DNA of 64,000 bases from Caldimonas brevitalea (GTDB lineage: Bacteria; Pseudomonadota; Gammaproteobacteria; Burkholderiales; Burkholderiaceae_C). Below the pieces are notes generated by a model. That model was not told where the DNA came from and did not search any database. It worked only from the letters and a program-made list of their open reading frames with translations. The position numbers and the translations under genes were made by a program. Where the stretch lies: NCBI RefSeq assembly GCF_001017435.1, contig NZ_CP011371.1, positions 5,332,001 to 5,396,000 on the forward strand. The letters are read 5' to 3'. Shown here in pieces: positions 30,513 to 39,731 of the stretch (within the stretch, counting starts at the first letter, position 1; the number at the start of each line of letters is the position of its first letter).

Positions 30513-32897
30513 TTAGTTGCGAACCGGCTTGCCGGTCTGCAGCATGCCCATGATGCGTTCTTGGGTCTTCGGGCTGTCCAGCAGCGAGCAGAAGTGCTTG
30601 CGCTCGAGGGCCATCAGGTATTCCTCGGTCACCAGCGAGCCGGCCTCGACTTCGCCGCCGCACACCACGTCGGCGATCAGGCTGCCGATGTGATAGTCGT
30701 GCTGGCTGATGAAGCCGCCGTCGCGCATGTTGACCAGCTGGTTCTTGATGGTCGCGATGCCCGAGCGGCCTGCCACCGGGAACGGGCGGCGCACCGGCGG
30801 GCGATAGCCGCTGTCGAACAGCGACTTGGCCTGCTGTATCGCCACGTAGAGCAGTTCGTCCTTGTTCGGCACGATCACGTCGCTGTCGAGCAGATAGCCG
30901 AGCTTGCGCGCCTCGATCGCGCTGGTGCCGACCTTGGCCATCGCGGCGCTGGTGAAGCCGTCCGTCAGGAAGCTCAACACCGGCGCGTTGGCATTGCCCG
31001 CGGCAGCCATCTCGGCAGCACGGCGGGCGATGTAGGTCAGGCCACCGGCGCCCGGGATCAGGCCCACGCCCACTTCGACCAGGCCGATGTAGCTTTCCAT
31101 CGCGGCGACACGCTTGGCCGAGTAGACCGCCAGCTCACAGCCACCGCCCAGCGCCATGCCGCGGATCGCGGACACCACCGGCACGTTGGCATAGCGCAAA
31201 CGCAGCATGGCGTCCTGCAACTTCTTCTCTTCCGGCGCGATCGCCTTGGAGCCACCGGCCATGAAGGCGGGCAGCATGGCCTGCAGGTCGGCGCCGGCCG
31301 AGAACGGCTCGTCGGGCGACCACACGACCACACCCTTGTACTGCGCCTCGGCCAGGTCGACCGCCTTGTTCAGGCCCTCGACCACACCCGGGCCAATGGC
31401 GTGCATCTTGGTCTTGATGCTGACGATGACCACTTCGTCGTCGAGCGTCCACAAACGCACCGAGTCGTCTTCGTGCAGCGTCTTGCCGGCGGTCTCGGGT
31501 GCTTGGACGCCTGCGCCCAGCACGTCTTCGGCAAACAGCTGGCGCTCGTAGACCGGCAGCTTGCTGCGCGGCACGTACGTGTTCTTGGCCGGCGACCAGG
31601 AGCCTTCGGCGGTGTGCACACCGTCGCGGCCGTCGAACACCCAGGCGGGCAGCGGCGCCTTGCTCAGGGCCTTGCCGGCGTCGATGTCTTCCTTGACCCA
31701 CTGGGCCACCTGCTTCCAGCCGGCGGCTTGCCACAGCTCGAACGGGCCTTGCTTCCAGCCGAAGCCCCAGCGGATCGCGAAGTCGACGTCGCGCGCGGTT
31801 TCGGCGATGTCTTGCAGGTGCACCGCGCAGTAGTGGAAGCCATCACGGAAGATGGCCCACAGGAACTGCGCCTGCGGGTTGGTCGATTCGCGCAGCAGCT
31901 TCAGACGCTCGGCGGCCGGCTTCTTCAGGATGCGGCCGACCAGTTCGTCGGCCTTGCCACCCGCGGGCACATAGTCGGCCTTGGCCGGGTCGAGGCGCAG
32001 GATGTCGCGGCCGGCCTTCTTGTAGAAACCGGCGCCGGTCTTCTGGCCCAGCGCACCCTGCTCGATCAGCTTGGCCAGCACCGGCGGCGTGGCATAGGTC
32101 GGGAAGAAGGGGTCATCGGCCAGGTTGTCCTGCAGCGTCTTGATGACGTGCGACATCGTGTCCAGGCCCACCACGTCGGCGGTGCGGAAGGTGCCCGAGC
32201 TGGCGCGGCCGAGCTTCTTGCCGGTCAGGTCGTCGACCACGTCGTACGACAGGCCGAAGTTCTCGGCTTCCTTGATGGTGGCCAGCATGCCGGCGATGCC
32301 GACGCGGTTGGCGATGAAGTTGGGCGTGTCCTTGGCGCGCACGACACCCTTGCCGACGCTGGTGCTCACGAAGCTCTCGAGCTGGTCGAGGATCTCGGGG
32401 CGCGTGGTCGGGGTCGGGATCAGCTCGACCAGGTACATGTAGCGCGGCGGGTTGAAGAAGTGGATGCCGCAGAAGCGCGGCTTGATTTCTTCAGGCAGCG
32501 CCTCGGACAGCTTGGTGATCGACAGGCCCGAGGTGTTGGACGCGACGATCGCGTGGGGTGCGATGTGGGCGGCGATCTTCTTGTAGAGATCGAGCTTCCA
32601 GTCCATCCGTTCGGCGATCGCCTCGATGATGAGGTCGCACTCCTTGAGCTGGTCCAGGTGCTCTTCGTAGTTGGCCTGGCCGATCAACGCCGCGTCTTCC
32701 GGCACGCCCAGCGGCGCCGGCTTCAGCTTCTTGAGGTTCTCGACGGCACGCGTGACGATGCCGTTCTTCGGGCCTTCCTTGGCCGGCAGGTCGAACAGCA
32801 CCACCGGCACCTTGACGTTGACCAGATGGGCGGCGATCTGCGCCCCCATCACCCCGGCCCCTAGCACGGCCACTTTGCGGACTTGGAATCGACTCAC
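30513..32897 (-). CDS. fadB: 3-hydroxyacyl-CoA dehydrogenase/enoyl-CoA hydratase (FadB/FadN-type)
   Basis: 794 residues. The order of domains is NAD-binding dehydrogenase first (VAVLGAGVMGAQIAAHL; then HFFNPPRYM), its C-terminal helical domains, and then a crotonase domain (PFSAGADLQAML; GGGCELAVYSA; EVGVGLIPGAGG). This is the reverse of E. coli FadB and matches the FadN-type enzymes common in Burkholderiales. It performs hydration and oxidation in beta-oxidation. It uses a GTG start at 32897 with AAGGAG 6 nt upstream; the reading frame upstream of it overlaps the DUF2147 gene. Confidence 0.93.
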   Translation of the reverse strand: MSRFQVRKVAVLGAGVMGAQIAAHLVNVKVPVVLFDLPAKEGPKNGIVTRAVENLKKLKPAPLGVPEDAALIGQANYEEHLDQLKECDLIIEAIAERMDWKLDLYKKIAAHIAPHAIVASNTSGLSITKLSEALPEEIKPRFCGIHFFNPPRYMYLVELIPTPTTRPEILDQLESFVSTSVGKGVVRAKDTPNFIANRVGIAGMLATIKEAENFGLSYDVVDDLTGKKLGRASSGTFRTADVVGLDTMSHVIKTLQDNLADDPFFPTYATPPVLAKLIEQGALGQKTGAGFYKKAGRDILRLDPAKADYVPAGGKADELVGRILKKPAAERLKLLRESTNPQAQFLWAIFRDGFHYCAVHLQDIAETARDVDFAIRWGFGWKQGPFELWQAAGWKQVAQWVKEDIDAGKALSKAPLPAWVFDGRDGVHTAEGSWSPAKNTYVPRSKLPVYERQLFAEDVLGAGVQAPETAGKTLHEDDSVRLWTLDDEVVIVSIKTKMHAIGPGVVEGLNKAVDLAEAQYKGVVVWSPDEPFSAGADLQAMLPAFMAGGSKAIAPEEKKLQDAMLRLRYANVPVVSAIRGMALGGGCELAVYSAKRVAAMESYIGLVEVGVGLIPGAGGLTYIARRAAEMAAAGNANAPVLSFLTDGFTSAAMAKVGTSAIEARKLGYLLDSDVIVPNKDELLYVAIQQAKSLFDSGYRPPVRRPFPVAGRSGIATIKNQLVNMRDGGFISQHDYHIGSLIADVVCGGEVEAGSLVTEEYLMALERKHFCSLLDSPKTQERIMGMLQTGKPVRN

Positions 32898-32950
32898 GGA
32901 GTTCTCCTTGGATAGGGGCCGGCCCTGCGGATGCGCAGGCCGGCCCGGAC

Positions 32951-33391
32951 TCATTCGACGCGCTGCCAGACTTGGGTGCGCCCGAGCATGGGGGCACCGA
33001 TATAGCCGCGCACTTCCAGCTTCTGGCCACCGTCGGTGGGCTTGAGGCGCACCTTGTAGACCTTGCCGTTGTTCGGGTCGAGGATGTCGCCGCCGTCCCA
33101 AAGCTGGGCATCGTCGGCGTTTTTCTTCACGTTGCGAATGATCGTGAGGCCCGCCACAGGCTTGTCCTTGCGATCATCGGAACACTTTTCACACACGGCA
33201 TCGGTCTTGGCCTCGGGGTCGAGCACCTTCTCGACACGGCCCGTCAGACTGCCGCCACTCTCGGTGATGCGCACCAGCGACTTCTCTTTCTTGGTCGAGT
33301 CGTCGATGGTCTTCCACAGGCCCACTGGGCTCGGTTGCGCAAACGCGGCGGTGGTGACGAGTGCGGCAGCGAGGGCCAGAAGCTTCTTCAT
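32951..33391 (-). CDS. DUF2147 secreted protein
   Basis: 146 residues with a Sec signal peptide (MKKLLALAAALVTTAAFA) and a lipocalin-like DUF2147 domain starting at PVGLWKTIDD and containing GRVEKVLDPEAK, CEKCSDDRKDKP and WDGGDILDPNNGK. Mature protein is periplasmic. The CxxC between WK and GL segments is typical of the family. It sits inside a beta-oxidation operon, between acyl-CoA dehydrogenase and fadB, which is conserved in Burkholderiales, but its function is not known. AAGGAGA lies upstream of the ATG. Confidence 0.88.
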   Translation of the reverse strand: MKKLLALAAALVTTAAFAQPSPVGLWKTIDDSTKKEKSLVRITESGGSLTGRVEKVLDPEAKTDAVCEKCSDDRKDKPVAGLTIIRNVKKNADDAQLWDGGDILDPNNGKVYKVRLKPTDGGQKLEVRGYIGAPMLGRTQVWQRVE

Positions 33392-33458
33392 ATGTTCTCC
33401 TTGATGGTGTTTGAAACGAACAGGCCACGCATCTGCACGGCCTGTTCGCGACACCAGC

Positions 33459-35249
33459 TTAGAACAAAGCTTCGTCCATCTCCATCAGGGGCTTCACACC
33501 TGCGCGGGCAGTGCGGATCAGCGACGCCGTTTCGGGCAGCAGCTTGGCGAAGTAGAAGCGCGCGGTGATCAGCTTGGCCTTGTAGAAGGGATCGCCCGAG
33601 TCGACCTTGGCGAGCGCCACCTTGGCCATGCGGGCCCAGAAGTAGGCAAACACCAGGTGGCCGCAGACACGCAGGTAGTCGACCGCGGCACCACCGACTT
33701 CATCGGGGTTCTGGAACGCCTTCATGCCGATCTCGGTGGTCAGCTTGGTGACCTTGTCGCCCAGGTCCGCCAGCGGGTTGATGAACTCCTGCATGTTCTC
33801 GTTCACGCCCTCTTCCTCGACGAAGGCCTGCACGATCTTGCCGAACTTCTTCAGCTTGGCGCCGTTGTCGGCGAGCACCTTGCGGCCCAGCAGGTCCAGC
33901 GACTGGATCGTGTTGGTGCCTTCGTAGATCATGTTGATGCGGGCGTCACGGACGTACTGCTCCATGCCCCACTCTTTGATATAGCCGTGGCCACCGAAGA
34001 CCTGCATGCAGTGCGAGGTGGCGATCCAGCCGTTGTCGGTCAGGAAGGCCTTGACGATCGGCGTCACCAGGGCCACCAGGTCGGCAGCTTCCTTGCGCTC
34101 GGCTTCATCGGTGCTCGACAGCTCGCGGTCGATCTGGAACGCGGTCCAGATGGCCAGCGCGCGGCCGCCTTCGGCATAGGCGCGGGCGGTCAGCAGCATC
34201 TTGCGAACGTCGGGGTGCACGATGATCGGGTCGGCCGGCTTGTCGGTGGCCTTGGCGCCGGACAGCGAGCGCATCTGGATGCGGTCTTTCGCATAGGCCA
34301 CGGCGTTCTGGTAGGCCACTTCGGTCAGGCCCAGCGACTGCATGCCGACGCCGAGACGGGCCGCGTTCATCATCACGAACATCGCCTGCAGGCCCTTGTG
34401 GGGCTCGCCCACCAGCGTGCCGACGGCGCCGTCGAGCACCATCTGAGCGGTGGCGTTGCCATGGATGCCCATCTTGTGCTCCAGGCCGCCGCAATAGATC
34501 TTGTTGCGCTCGCCCAGGCTGCCGTCCTTGTTGACGACGAATTTCGGCACCACGAACAGCGAGATGCCTTTGGAGCCTTGCGGCGCGTCCGGCAGGCGGG
34601 CCAGCACCAGGTGGATGATGTTCTCGGCCAGGTCGTGTTCGCCGGCGGAGATGAAGATCTTCTGGCCGGTGATCTTGTAGGTGCCGTCGCCCTGCGGCTC
34701 GGCCTTGGTGCGCAGCAGGCCCAGGTCGGTGCCGCAATGCGGCTCGGTCAAGCACATCGTGCCGGTCCACTGGCCGGCCGTCAGCTTGGGCAGGTAGGTG
34801 GCCTTCTGCTCGGGCGTGCCGTGCGCGTGCAGCGCTTCATAGGCGCCGTGCGACAGGCCGGGGTACATGGTCCAGGCCTGGTTGGCCGAGTTGAGCATCT
34901 CGTAGAAGCACTGGTTCACCGTGATCGGCAGGCCCTGGCCGCCGTACTCGGGGTCGGTGCTCAAGGCCGGCCAGCCGCCCTCGACGTACTTCTGATAGGC
35001 CTCCTTGAAGCCCTTGGGCGCGGTGACCTCGTGCGTGGTCTTGTCGAGCTTGCAGCCCTCTTCATCGCCGGTCTGGTTGAGCGGGAAGATCACCTCCGCG
35101 GCGAACTTGCCACCTTCCTCCAGCACCGCGTTGATCGTGTCGGCATCGACCTCGGCGTGGGCGGGCATTTGCTTCAGCGCATCGACGACGTTGAGCAACT
35201 CGTGCATCACAAATTGCATGTCGCGCAACGGCGGGGTGTACTGGGCCAT
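33459..35249 (-). CDS. Acyl-CoA dehydrogenase (FadE-like, 596 residues)
   Basis: The long form of acyl-CoA dehydrogenase. FAD and substrate segments are MCLTEPHCGTDL and GQKIFISAGEHDL; the catalytic Glu lies in NMIYEGTNTIQSLD; an extra C-terminal domain of about 150 residues follows. It carries out the first beta-oxidation step, passing electrons to ETF. First structural gene after tetR, with a 27-nt gap and AGGAG before the ATG. It probably takes medium or long acyl-CoAs; chain length cannot be read here. Confidence 0.92.
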   Translation of the reverse strand: MAQYTPPLRDMQFVMHELLNVVDALKQMPAHAEVDADTINAVLEEGGKFAAEVIFPLNQTGDEEGCKLDKTTHEVTAPKGFKEAYQKYVEGGWPALSTDPEYGGQGLPITVNQCFYEMLNSANQAWTMYPGLSHGAYEALHAHGTPEQKATYLPKLTAGQWTGTMCLTEPHCGTDLGLLRTKAEPQGDGTYKITGQKIFISAGEHDLAENIIHLVLARLPDAPQGSKGISLFVVPKFVVNKDGSLGERNKIYCGGLEHKMGIHGNATAQMVLDGAVGTLVGEPHKGLQAMFVMMNAARLGVGMQSLGLTEVAYQNAVAYAKDRIQMRSLSGAKATDKPADPIIVHPDVRKMLLTARAYAEGGRALAIWTAFQIDRELSSTDEAERKEAADLVALVTPIVKAFLTDNGWIATSHCMQVFGGHGYIKEWGMEQYVRDARINMIYEGTNTIQSLDLLGRKVLADNGAKLKKFGKIVQAFVEEEGVNENMQEFINPLADLGDKVTKLTTEIGMKAFQNPDEVGGAAVDYLRVCGHLVFAYFWARMAKVALAKVDSGDPFYKAKLITARFYFAKLLPETASLIRTARAGVKPLMEMDEALF

Positions 35250-35276
35250 GGAGGAACTCCTAGAACGGGTTGGAAG

Positions 35277-35999
35277 TTATCGAGGGGAGACAGGGGTCGC
35301 GGTTTTCGTCGTCTTGCGCGCAAGCGTCGCCACCTGGGGGGCCGCGTCGGTGGCGTAGTGGTTCACGATGAAATCGAAACCGCGGCGGGCGCGGTCGAGG
35401 GCACCGGGAGAACGCAGGAAGCGGGCGTCGTGGTGCAGCGCGAGGATCAGGCCGTGCAACTCGAACAGCATCTGCATCGGGTCGACGCTGTCGTTGAGAT
35501 GCGCGCACTCGACCGACAAGGCGATGGCACGGTGGAGGGCGCGGTGCCAGGTGCGCACCATCTCCACCAGCGCGTCGCGCACCGGACCGGGCCGGTCGTC
35601 GAACTCGACGGCGCCGCTGATGTAGATGCACCCCGAGTCGATTTCCACCGACACGCGGCGCACCCAGCGCTCGAACAGGGCCCGCAGGCGCGGCAGGCCT
35701 CGAGGCTCCAGCACGGCCGGGAAGAAGACCTCTTCCTCGAACTTGCGGTGGTACTCGCGGATCACCGAAATCTGCAGCTCTTCGCGCGACCCGAAGTGCG
35801 CGAAGACACCCGACTTGCTCATGCGCGTCACTTCGGCCAAGGCCCCGATCGACAAGCCCTCGAGGCCGACCTGCGAGGCCAGGCTGAGAGCCGCCTCGAG
35901 GATCACCGCCTTGGTCTGCTGCCCCTTCTGCAGCCCGCGCGCCGGCTCGCGTGCTGCGTCGCGCGGGGGTTTCGAAGAGGTGGAAGAAGGGGTGCTCAC
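35277..35999 (-). CDS. TetR family regulator of the fad operon
   Basis: 240 residues. The TetR helix-turn-helix spans about 28-75 (ILEAALSLASQVGLEGLSIGALAE, then SKSGVFAHFGSREEL). The ligand domain follows. Position at the head of the acyl-CoA dehydrogenase, DUF2147, fadB, fadA operon suggests an acyl-CoA-responsive repressor. The GTG at 35999 lies only 13 bp from a perfect 12-bp palindrome, with no ribosome binding site, so the mRNA may have a very short leader. The N-terminal 20 residues are Ser/Pro-rich and may be disordered. Confidence 0.88.
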   Translation of the reverse strand: MSTPSSTSSKPPRDAAREPARGLQKGQQTKAVILEAALSLASQVGLEGLSIGALAEVTRMSKSGVFAHFGSREELQISVIREYHRKFEEEVFFPAVLEPRGLPRLRALFERWVRRVSVEIDSGCIYISGAVEFDDRPGPVRDALVEMVRTWHRALHRAIALSVECAHLNDSVDPMQMLFELHGLILALHHDARFLRSPGALDRARRGFDFIVNHYATDAAPQVATLARKTTKTATPVSPR

Positions 36000-36011
36000 G
36001 GGTGGCCGAAA

Positions 36012-36036
36012 TAAAACGAACGATCGTTCTATTTTG
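36012..36036 (-). promoter_or_regulatory. TetR operator of the fad operon
   Basis: GAACGATCGTTC at 36018-36029 is a perfect palindrome, flanked by AAAAC and TATTTT in imperfect symmetry. Its form is that of known TetR fatty-acid repressor sites and it overlaps the likely promoter and leader of tetR, so autoregulation of the whole operon is expected. Confidence 0.8.
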
Positions 36037-36039
36037 CAG

Positions 36040-36479
36040 AAATCCCGGCGCCCGCACTGCAGAAGCGCGAGGTTTTTCTAGAGTGACGTCCCTAGAATGC
36101 GACAGGACGTCGAGACCCAGGGTTTACACCTATCAACGCGGACGGTCGCCGTGGGGTAAACGGCGGCCGGGTGAGCGGTGGAACGTCGCGGGGGCGGATA
36201 GGGGTCACACCGGCGCGCGCGTGGGGCCGACGGTGTGGCGCTGAAGCGGGTCTCGTCGTGCGCTCACATCAAGAAGGCGCATGTCGCGTGCCCGCCCCCG
36301 AGTTCTGACGCAGCAGCGTGCACCGCTGCGCCGCGCCTGCTGGCGCCCCGGGCAGGGGTGCCCCGCCCTCGCCGGCGTGGACAGCCAGCGCAAGTGGTTC
36401 GCCCACCGGCCATCGTTTCAGTTGCACGCGCTCAGCCTCGGCGGTCGATGCGCGCCCCGGCGATCACGCCGCCCTCGCG
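36040..36479. other. Gap without a recognisable gene
   Basis: About 440 bp between tetR and the FHA gene. Several short frames exist but all have arginine/proline-rich GC-shadow composition and no features. The first part should hold the tetR promoter; nothing else is identifiable. Confidence 0.5.
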
Positions 36480-37466
36480 CTAGTCCTCCGCCAAAGCGCC
36501 GTCGTGAGGCGCCGCGTCGTCGAGCTCCGCCGCCTTGCGATCGAGGCCAGGCTTCAGGTCACGCACGCTCTCGAGGAAATCGTCGGTCGGAGCGGCCGGG
36601 GCCAACCGCAAGGCAGGTGGCGGCAGCGTGCTGAGATACAGCTCGTCGGTGAGGCGACCGGTGCGCTGGTACTGCAGGGCGGCAGCCGTGCCGACCGCCG
36701 CGGTCGCCATCAGCGCGGCCACCCAGCCGAGCAGGCGCCGGCGCGCGGGCAGCACCGCGCACAGATGGGCATGGATGGCCACTGCGATCACGGCCGCCTC
36801 GGCCACCGGCCGCAAGCGACTCAGCAGCACCCAGGACGTGGCGAAGGCCAGCACGGCAAGCACCGCACTCAGCAGGTTGGACGCCAGCAGGCCGGTGGAA
36901 GCGATGCGCACGTGGGTCCAGTAGTCGAAGCGATGCTGGAACAGCTTGGACCCCAGCGCCCACATCAGGCTCCACAGCGCCATCAGCACCACGACCGTGA
37001 TCAGCATGGTGGCGAAGCCGCTCAAGAACTCGCCCGGGTTGCTCTGCAGGTACTGGCGCCAACCGAGCCATCCCACCAAGCCCCCCAGCGCCCCCAGCAC
37101 GAGCGCCGGGCGCCAGCGGCTGGGCTCGGGGACGGGCAGTTCGGGCGCGAGCGCCTGCAGCGGCAGGCGGACCCGCAGCCGGGTGCGCCCGACCAGCCAG
37201 TCCTCGCCGGCAGGCCGGCTGACCGTCACGCCAGCGGCCCATACCTCACGCCCGCGCCGGACGCCGTTGCGCGTCTCGCCCACCGTGAGTTGCAAGCCGG
37301 GGCCGGCGTGGTCGAGCGTCAGGTGATGGGCTGCAACGTATGGGTCGTCGAGCACCACGTCGTTGTTCAACGCGCGGCCGATGCGCACCGGCCAGGCGCT
37401 GACGGCAAGCGCCTGGCGCACCTGGCCGTCGCGGTCCAGCACCTCGATCAGGCCTACTTTTTCCAT
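36480..37466 (-). CDS. FHA-domain membrane protein
   Basis: 328 residues. Residues 5-110 form a forkhead-associated domain (VRIGRALNNDVVLDDPYVAAHHLTLD), which binds phosphothreonine peptides. About four membrane helices follow (about 155-285), then a short charged tail. The FHA part should face the cytoplasm. The start overlaps the end of the protease gene by 13 bp, so the two are translated together and probably work together across the membrane. No protein kinase gene is nearby. The ATG at 37466 was chosen because the FHA domain starts directly after it. Confidence 0.8.
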   Translation of the reverse strand: MEKVGLIEVLDRDGQVRQALAVSAWPVRIGRALNNDVVLDDPYVAAHHLTLDHAGPGLQLTVGETRNGVRRGREVWAAGVTVSRPAGEDWLVGRTRLRVRLPLQALAPELPVPEPSRWRPALVLGALGGLVGWLGWRQYLQSNPGEFLSGFATMLITVVVLMALWSLMWALGSKLFQHRFDYWTHVRIASTGLLASNLLSAVLAVLAFATSWVLLSRLRPVAEAAVIAVAIHAHLCAVLPARRRLLGWVAALMATAAVGTAAALQYQRTGRLTDELYLSTLPPPALRLAPAAPTDDFLESVRDLKPGLDRKAAELDDAAPHDGALAED

Positions 37467-38818
37467 GCGTAGCCTTCGATGTAGTGACGCGCCAGCTTCA
37501 TGGCATTTTCGAAATCCACGCCACGTGCATCGAAGCGCCCCTGGACGCCCACCGTGTCGTCGTCGAGCGTCGCGACGAGCACGCTCAGGTCGTACAGGCC
37601 GCGCAACTTCTTGTAGGCCGACAGACACAACACGGTGCGCAAGGGCAGGCCTGCGCGGTCCACGAAACCCTCGCGACAGGATGCGGCCGTACGGTCCCGG
37701 GTCGGGCGGTCGGGGAACGACTCGTTGCGGAAGCTCGCCGAGTACTGCGCGGAGAAACGCAAGGCTCCCAGCTTGCGGCCGTCATAGGCCTCGTGACGCA
37801 CCGTCAAACCGCCGGTCTGCAGCCAGTCGCTGACAAAGATGTGCGTGTCCATCTGGCAATCGGAGCGCTCGAATTCCAGGCCCTTGGTCTCTGCCTGCGT
37901 GGTGCTGCCCCAGCAGCGCACGAAGCTCTCCTCGGGCACCGGGACCGTGTAGCGCGGGTGCGGGGGCGTGCGCCACGCTTGCTTCAGAAAGCGTTGGGTC
38001 AGCTGGTGCTGGTGGGCCATCAGCTGCTCGCTCAGCCGGTCGTAGACCGACTCGACGATGGGCGGCGCGGTACGCCCTTGTTCCAGCAAGGCGCGGCCGA
38101 ACTCGGCCGGCACCAGGAAGCTCACCTGTTGGCCGTCACGGCGCGTCGCGACGTTGACGCCGATCACCTGTCCGCTCTCGTCGAGCGCGGGCCCGCCGCT
38201 CATGCCCGGGTTCAGTGCGCCCCCGAAGAAGATGTTGGGGTAGAAGCTGCGCTCCACCAGCCCGTTGTAGTTGCCCTCGAGGACGGCGAAGCCGACGTCG
38301 AGTGGATTGCCCAGCGAGTAGATGCGCTCGCCTTTGGACAAGCTGCGCGCCGAGGGGCGGAACGACAAGGGGGCGCGGCCCTGCAGCCCCGCGTCGCCGG
38401 CCTTCACCAGGGCAACGTCGTGCACGGCATCGAAGGCCAGCAGTTGCAGCGGGCCCTCGCGCCCGTCCGCCGTCGTGTAGACGAGGCGGTAGCGAGCCGG
38501 CTCGAGCGCCGCCTGGCTCACCACGTGGTAGTTGGTCAGCAAATGGCCTTCCCCGGTGACGAGGAAGCCGGAGCCCACCGAGGACTGGCTGGCCTGGCCC
38601 TTGAGCAGCGTGCGCACCTGCACCAGCTGCGCACGCGTGCGCTCGTACAAGCGCTGTGCGGAGGCGGACACCGGGGCCGGCGCACCGAGGCTGGCGCCCG
38701 GCTCGGGTACGGCGGCCGGGGGCGGAGGGGACACCGTCTGGGCGCGCGTGGCGGTGATGCACAGCGCCACACAGCAGGAAACGGCAGCGTGGCGCGCCAC
38801 GGCAGAGAGGAACTTCAT
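37454..38818 (-). CDS. Trypsin-like serine protease (DegP/S1C-like), secreted
   Basis: 454 residues with a signal peptide (MKFLSAVARHAAVSCCVALCITATRA). The protease domain (about 70-250) has the full triad: H98 in LTNYHVVS, D134 in AVHDVALVK and S207 in NPGMSGGP. There is no PDZ domain; the C-terminal 200 residues are of unknown type, with several cysteines (SFVRCWG, ERSDCQM, ASCREGF). Expected in the periplasm. Its 3' end overlaps the FHA membrane protein. Possible stress or envelope quality-control role is inference. Confidence 0.85.
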   Translation of the reverse strand: MKFLSAVARHAAVSCCVALCITATRAQTVSPPPPAAVPEPGASLGAPAPVSASAQRLYERTRAQLVQVRTLLKGQASQSSVGSGFLVTGEGHLLTNYHVVSQAALEPARYRLVYTTADGREGPLQLLAFDAVHDVALVKAGDAGLQGRAPLSFRPSARSLSKGERIYSLGNPLDVGFAVLEGNYNGLVERSFYPNIFFGGALNPGMSGGPALDESGQVIGVNVATRRDGQQVSFLVPAEFGRALLEQGRTAPPIVESVYDRLSEQLMAHQHQLTQRFLKQAWRTPPHPRYTVPVPEESFVRCWGSTTQAETKGLEFERSDCQMDTHIFVSDWLQTGGLTVRHEAYDGRKLGALRFSAQYSASFRNESFPDRPTRDRTAASCREGFVDRAGLPLRTVLCLSAYKKLRGLYDLSVLVATLDDDTVGVQGRFDARGVDFENAMKLARHYIEGYAWKK

Positions 38819-39173
38819 GCGGGCATTGTAGGAAGGCGGCGCCGCGCCCCGCCTCATCGGCCGCGCGGGGGCCGCAGGGCCTTGTCCTGCACGAGGGACA
38901 GGCAATGCGCGGTCGTGCCCTGTGCCCGACGGTAGGCATCGTTACCTGCGAGTGTTGGGCGCATTGCCTGGGTGTTCTCGCAGGAAGAACCCCGAGACTC
39001 GGAAACGCCTTGGGCCGCACCGACGGCCTGCGCGAAGCGAGGGCAGACGCCGGTGTCAGGCAAATGACGAAGATGTGTGAAATACGCCTTTGTTGTTTGC
39101 TTGTGGCCGCGGGACGCCCCCTCTTGAGCCGGGAATACGAATTGCACTATGCTCGACGTAGTGAGGCTTAGCG
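38819..39173. other. Divergent intergenic region
   Basis: 355 bp between the protease and HNH genes, transcribed away from each other. For the HNH gene a weak promoter can be proposed: TTGAGC at 39124-39129 and TATGCT at 39148-39153 with an 18-nt gap. No other structure or gene is evident. Confidence 0.45.
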
Positions 39174-39731
39174 ATGGATGTGTTGCAGCTCGACGTATCC
39201 GGCCGCCCTCAAGCGTGGATCTCGCCCAAGGATGCGGCCATCCTGTACGCCAGCGACTGTGTCGCCTGGACGTTGGGGGATCCCTTTCTCGTGTTGCGAG
39301 GGGGCATCCAACGTGTGAGCGGCTTGCAGTCCCGTATCGAGCTGCACCCCATCGTCGCCGTGCGAGGCGCGATTCCAAGCCGCGCCTGGCGTCAGGTGCC
39401 GGCCTTGTCCAATGGCAAGCTGTTCGTCCGCGATCGCCACCTGTGCGCCTATTGCGGCCACCAGTTCCACCCCGAAGACCTCACGCGTGAGCACATCGTG
39501 CCGACCTCTCGCGGCGGCTATGACAGCTGGATGAACTGCATCACCGCCTGCCGCAGCTGCAACGGCCGCAAGGGCAGCCGCACGCCGGAAGAGGCCCACA
39601 TGCCGCTGCTGTACCTGCCGTATGTGCCCAGCCTGCACGAAGACATGATCTTGCGCGGCCGCCGTATCGTGGCCGACCAGATGGAGTTTCTGCTGGCCAG
39701 CGTGCCGCGCAACAGCCGGTTGCACGGCTAG
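39174..39731 (+). CDS. HNH endonuclease family protein
   Basis: 185 residues. The HNH fold spans about 88-135: CAYCG, then EHIVPTSRGG with the catalytic His, and NCITACRSCNGRKG with the second Cys pair that binds the structural zinc. The N-terminal 80 residues (MDVLQLDVSGRPQAWIS) are of the type seen in stand-alone HNH proteins common in Burkholderiales. No methyltransferase or phage genes are adjacent, so it is not an obvious restriction enzyme. DNA nicking or repair role is inference. Confidence 0.85.
   Translation: MDVLQLDVSGRPQAWISPKDAAILYASDCVAWTLGDPFLVLRGGIQRVSGLQSRIELHPIVAVRGAIPSRAWRQVPALSNGKLFVRDRHLCAYCGHQFHPEDLTREHIVPTSRGGYDSWMNCITACRSCNGRKGSRTPEEAHMPLLYLPYVPSLHEDMILRGRRIVADQMEFLLASVPRNSRLHG

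Noticed and set aside
30561-32864. 767-codon plus-strand frame
   Set aside because: Antisense of the fadB-like gene; composition typical of a GC shadow.
33411-36014. 867-codon plus-strand frame
   Set aside because: Antisense to acyl-CoA dehydrogenase and tetR, which have full family motifs. Its translation is His/Gln/Arg-rich with no domain.
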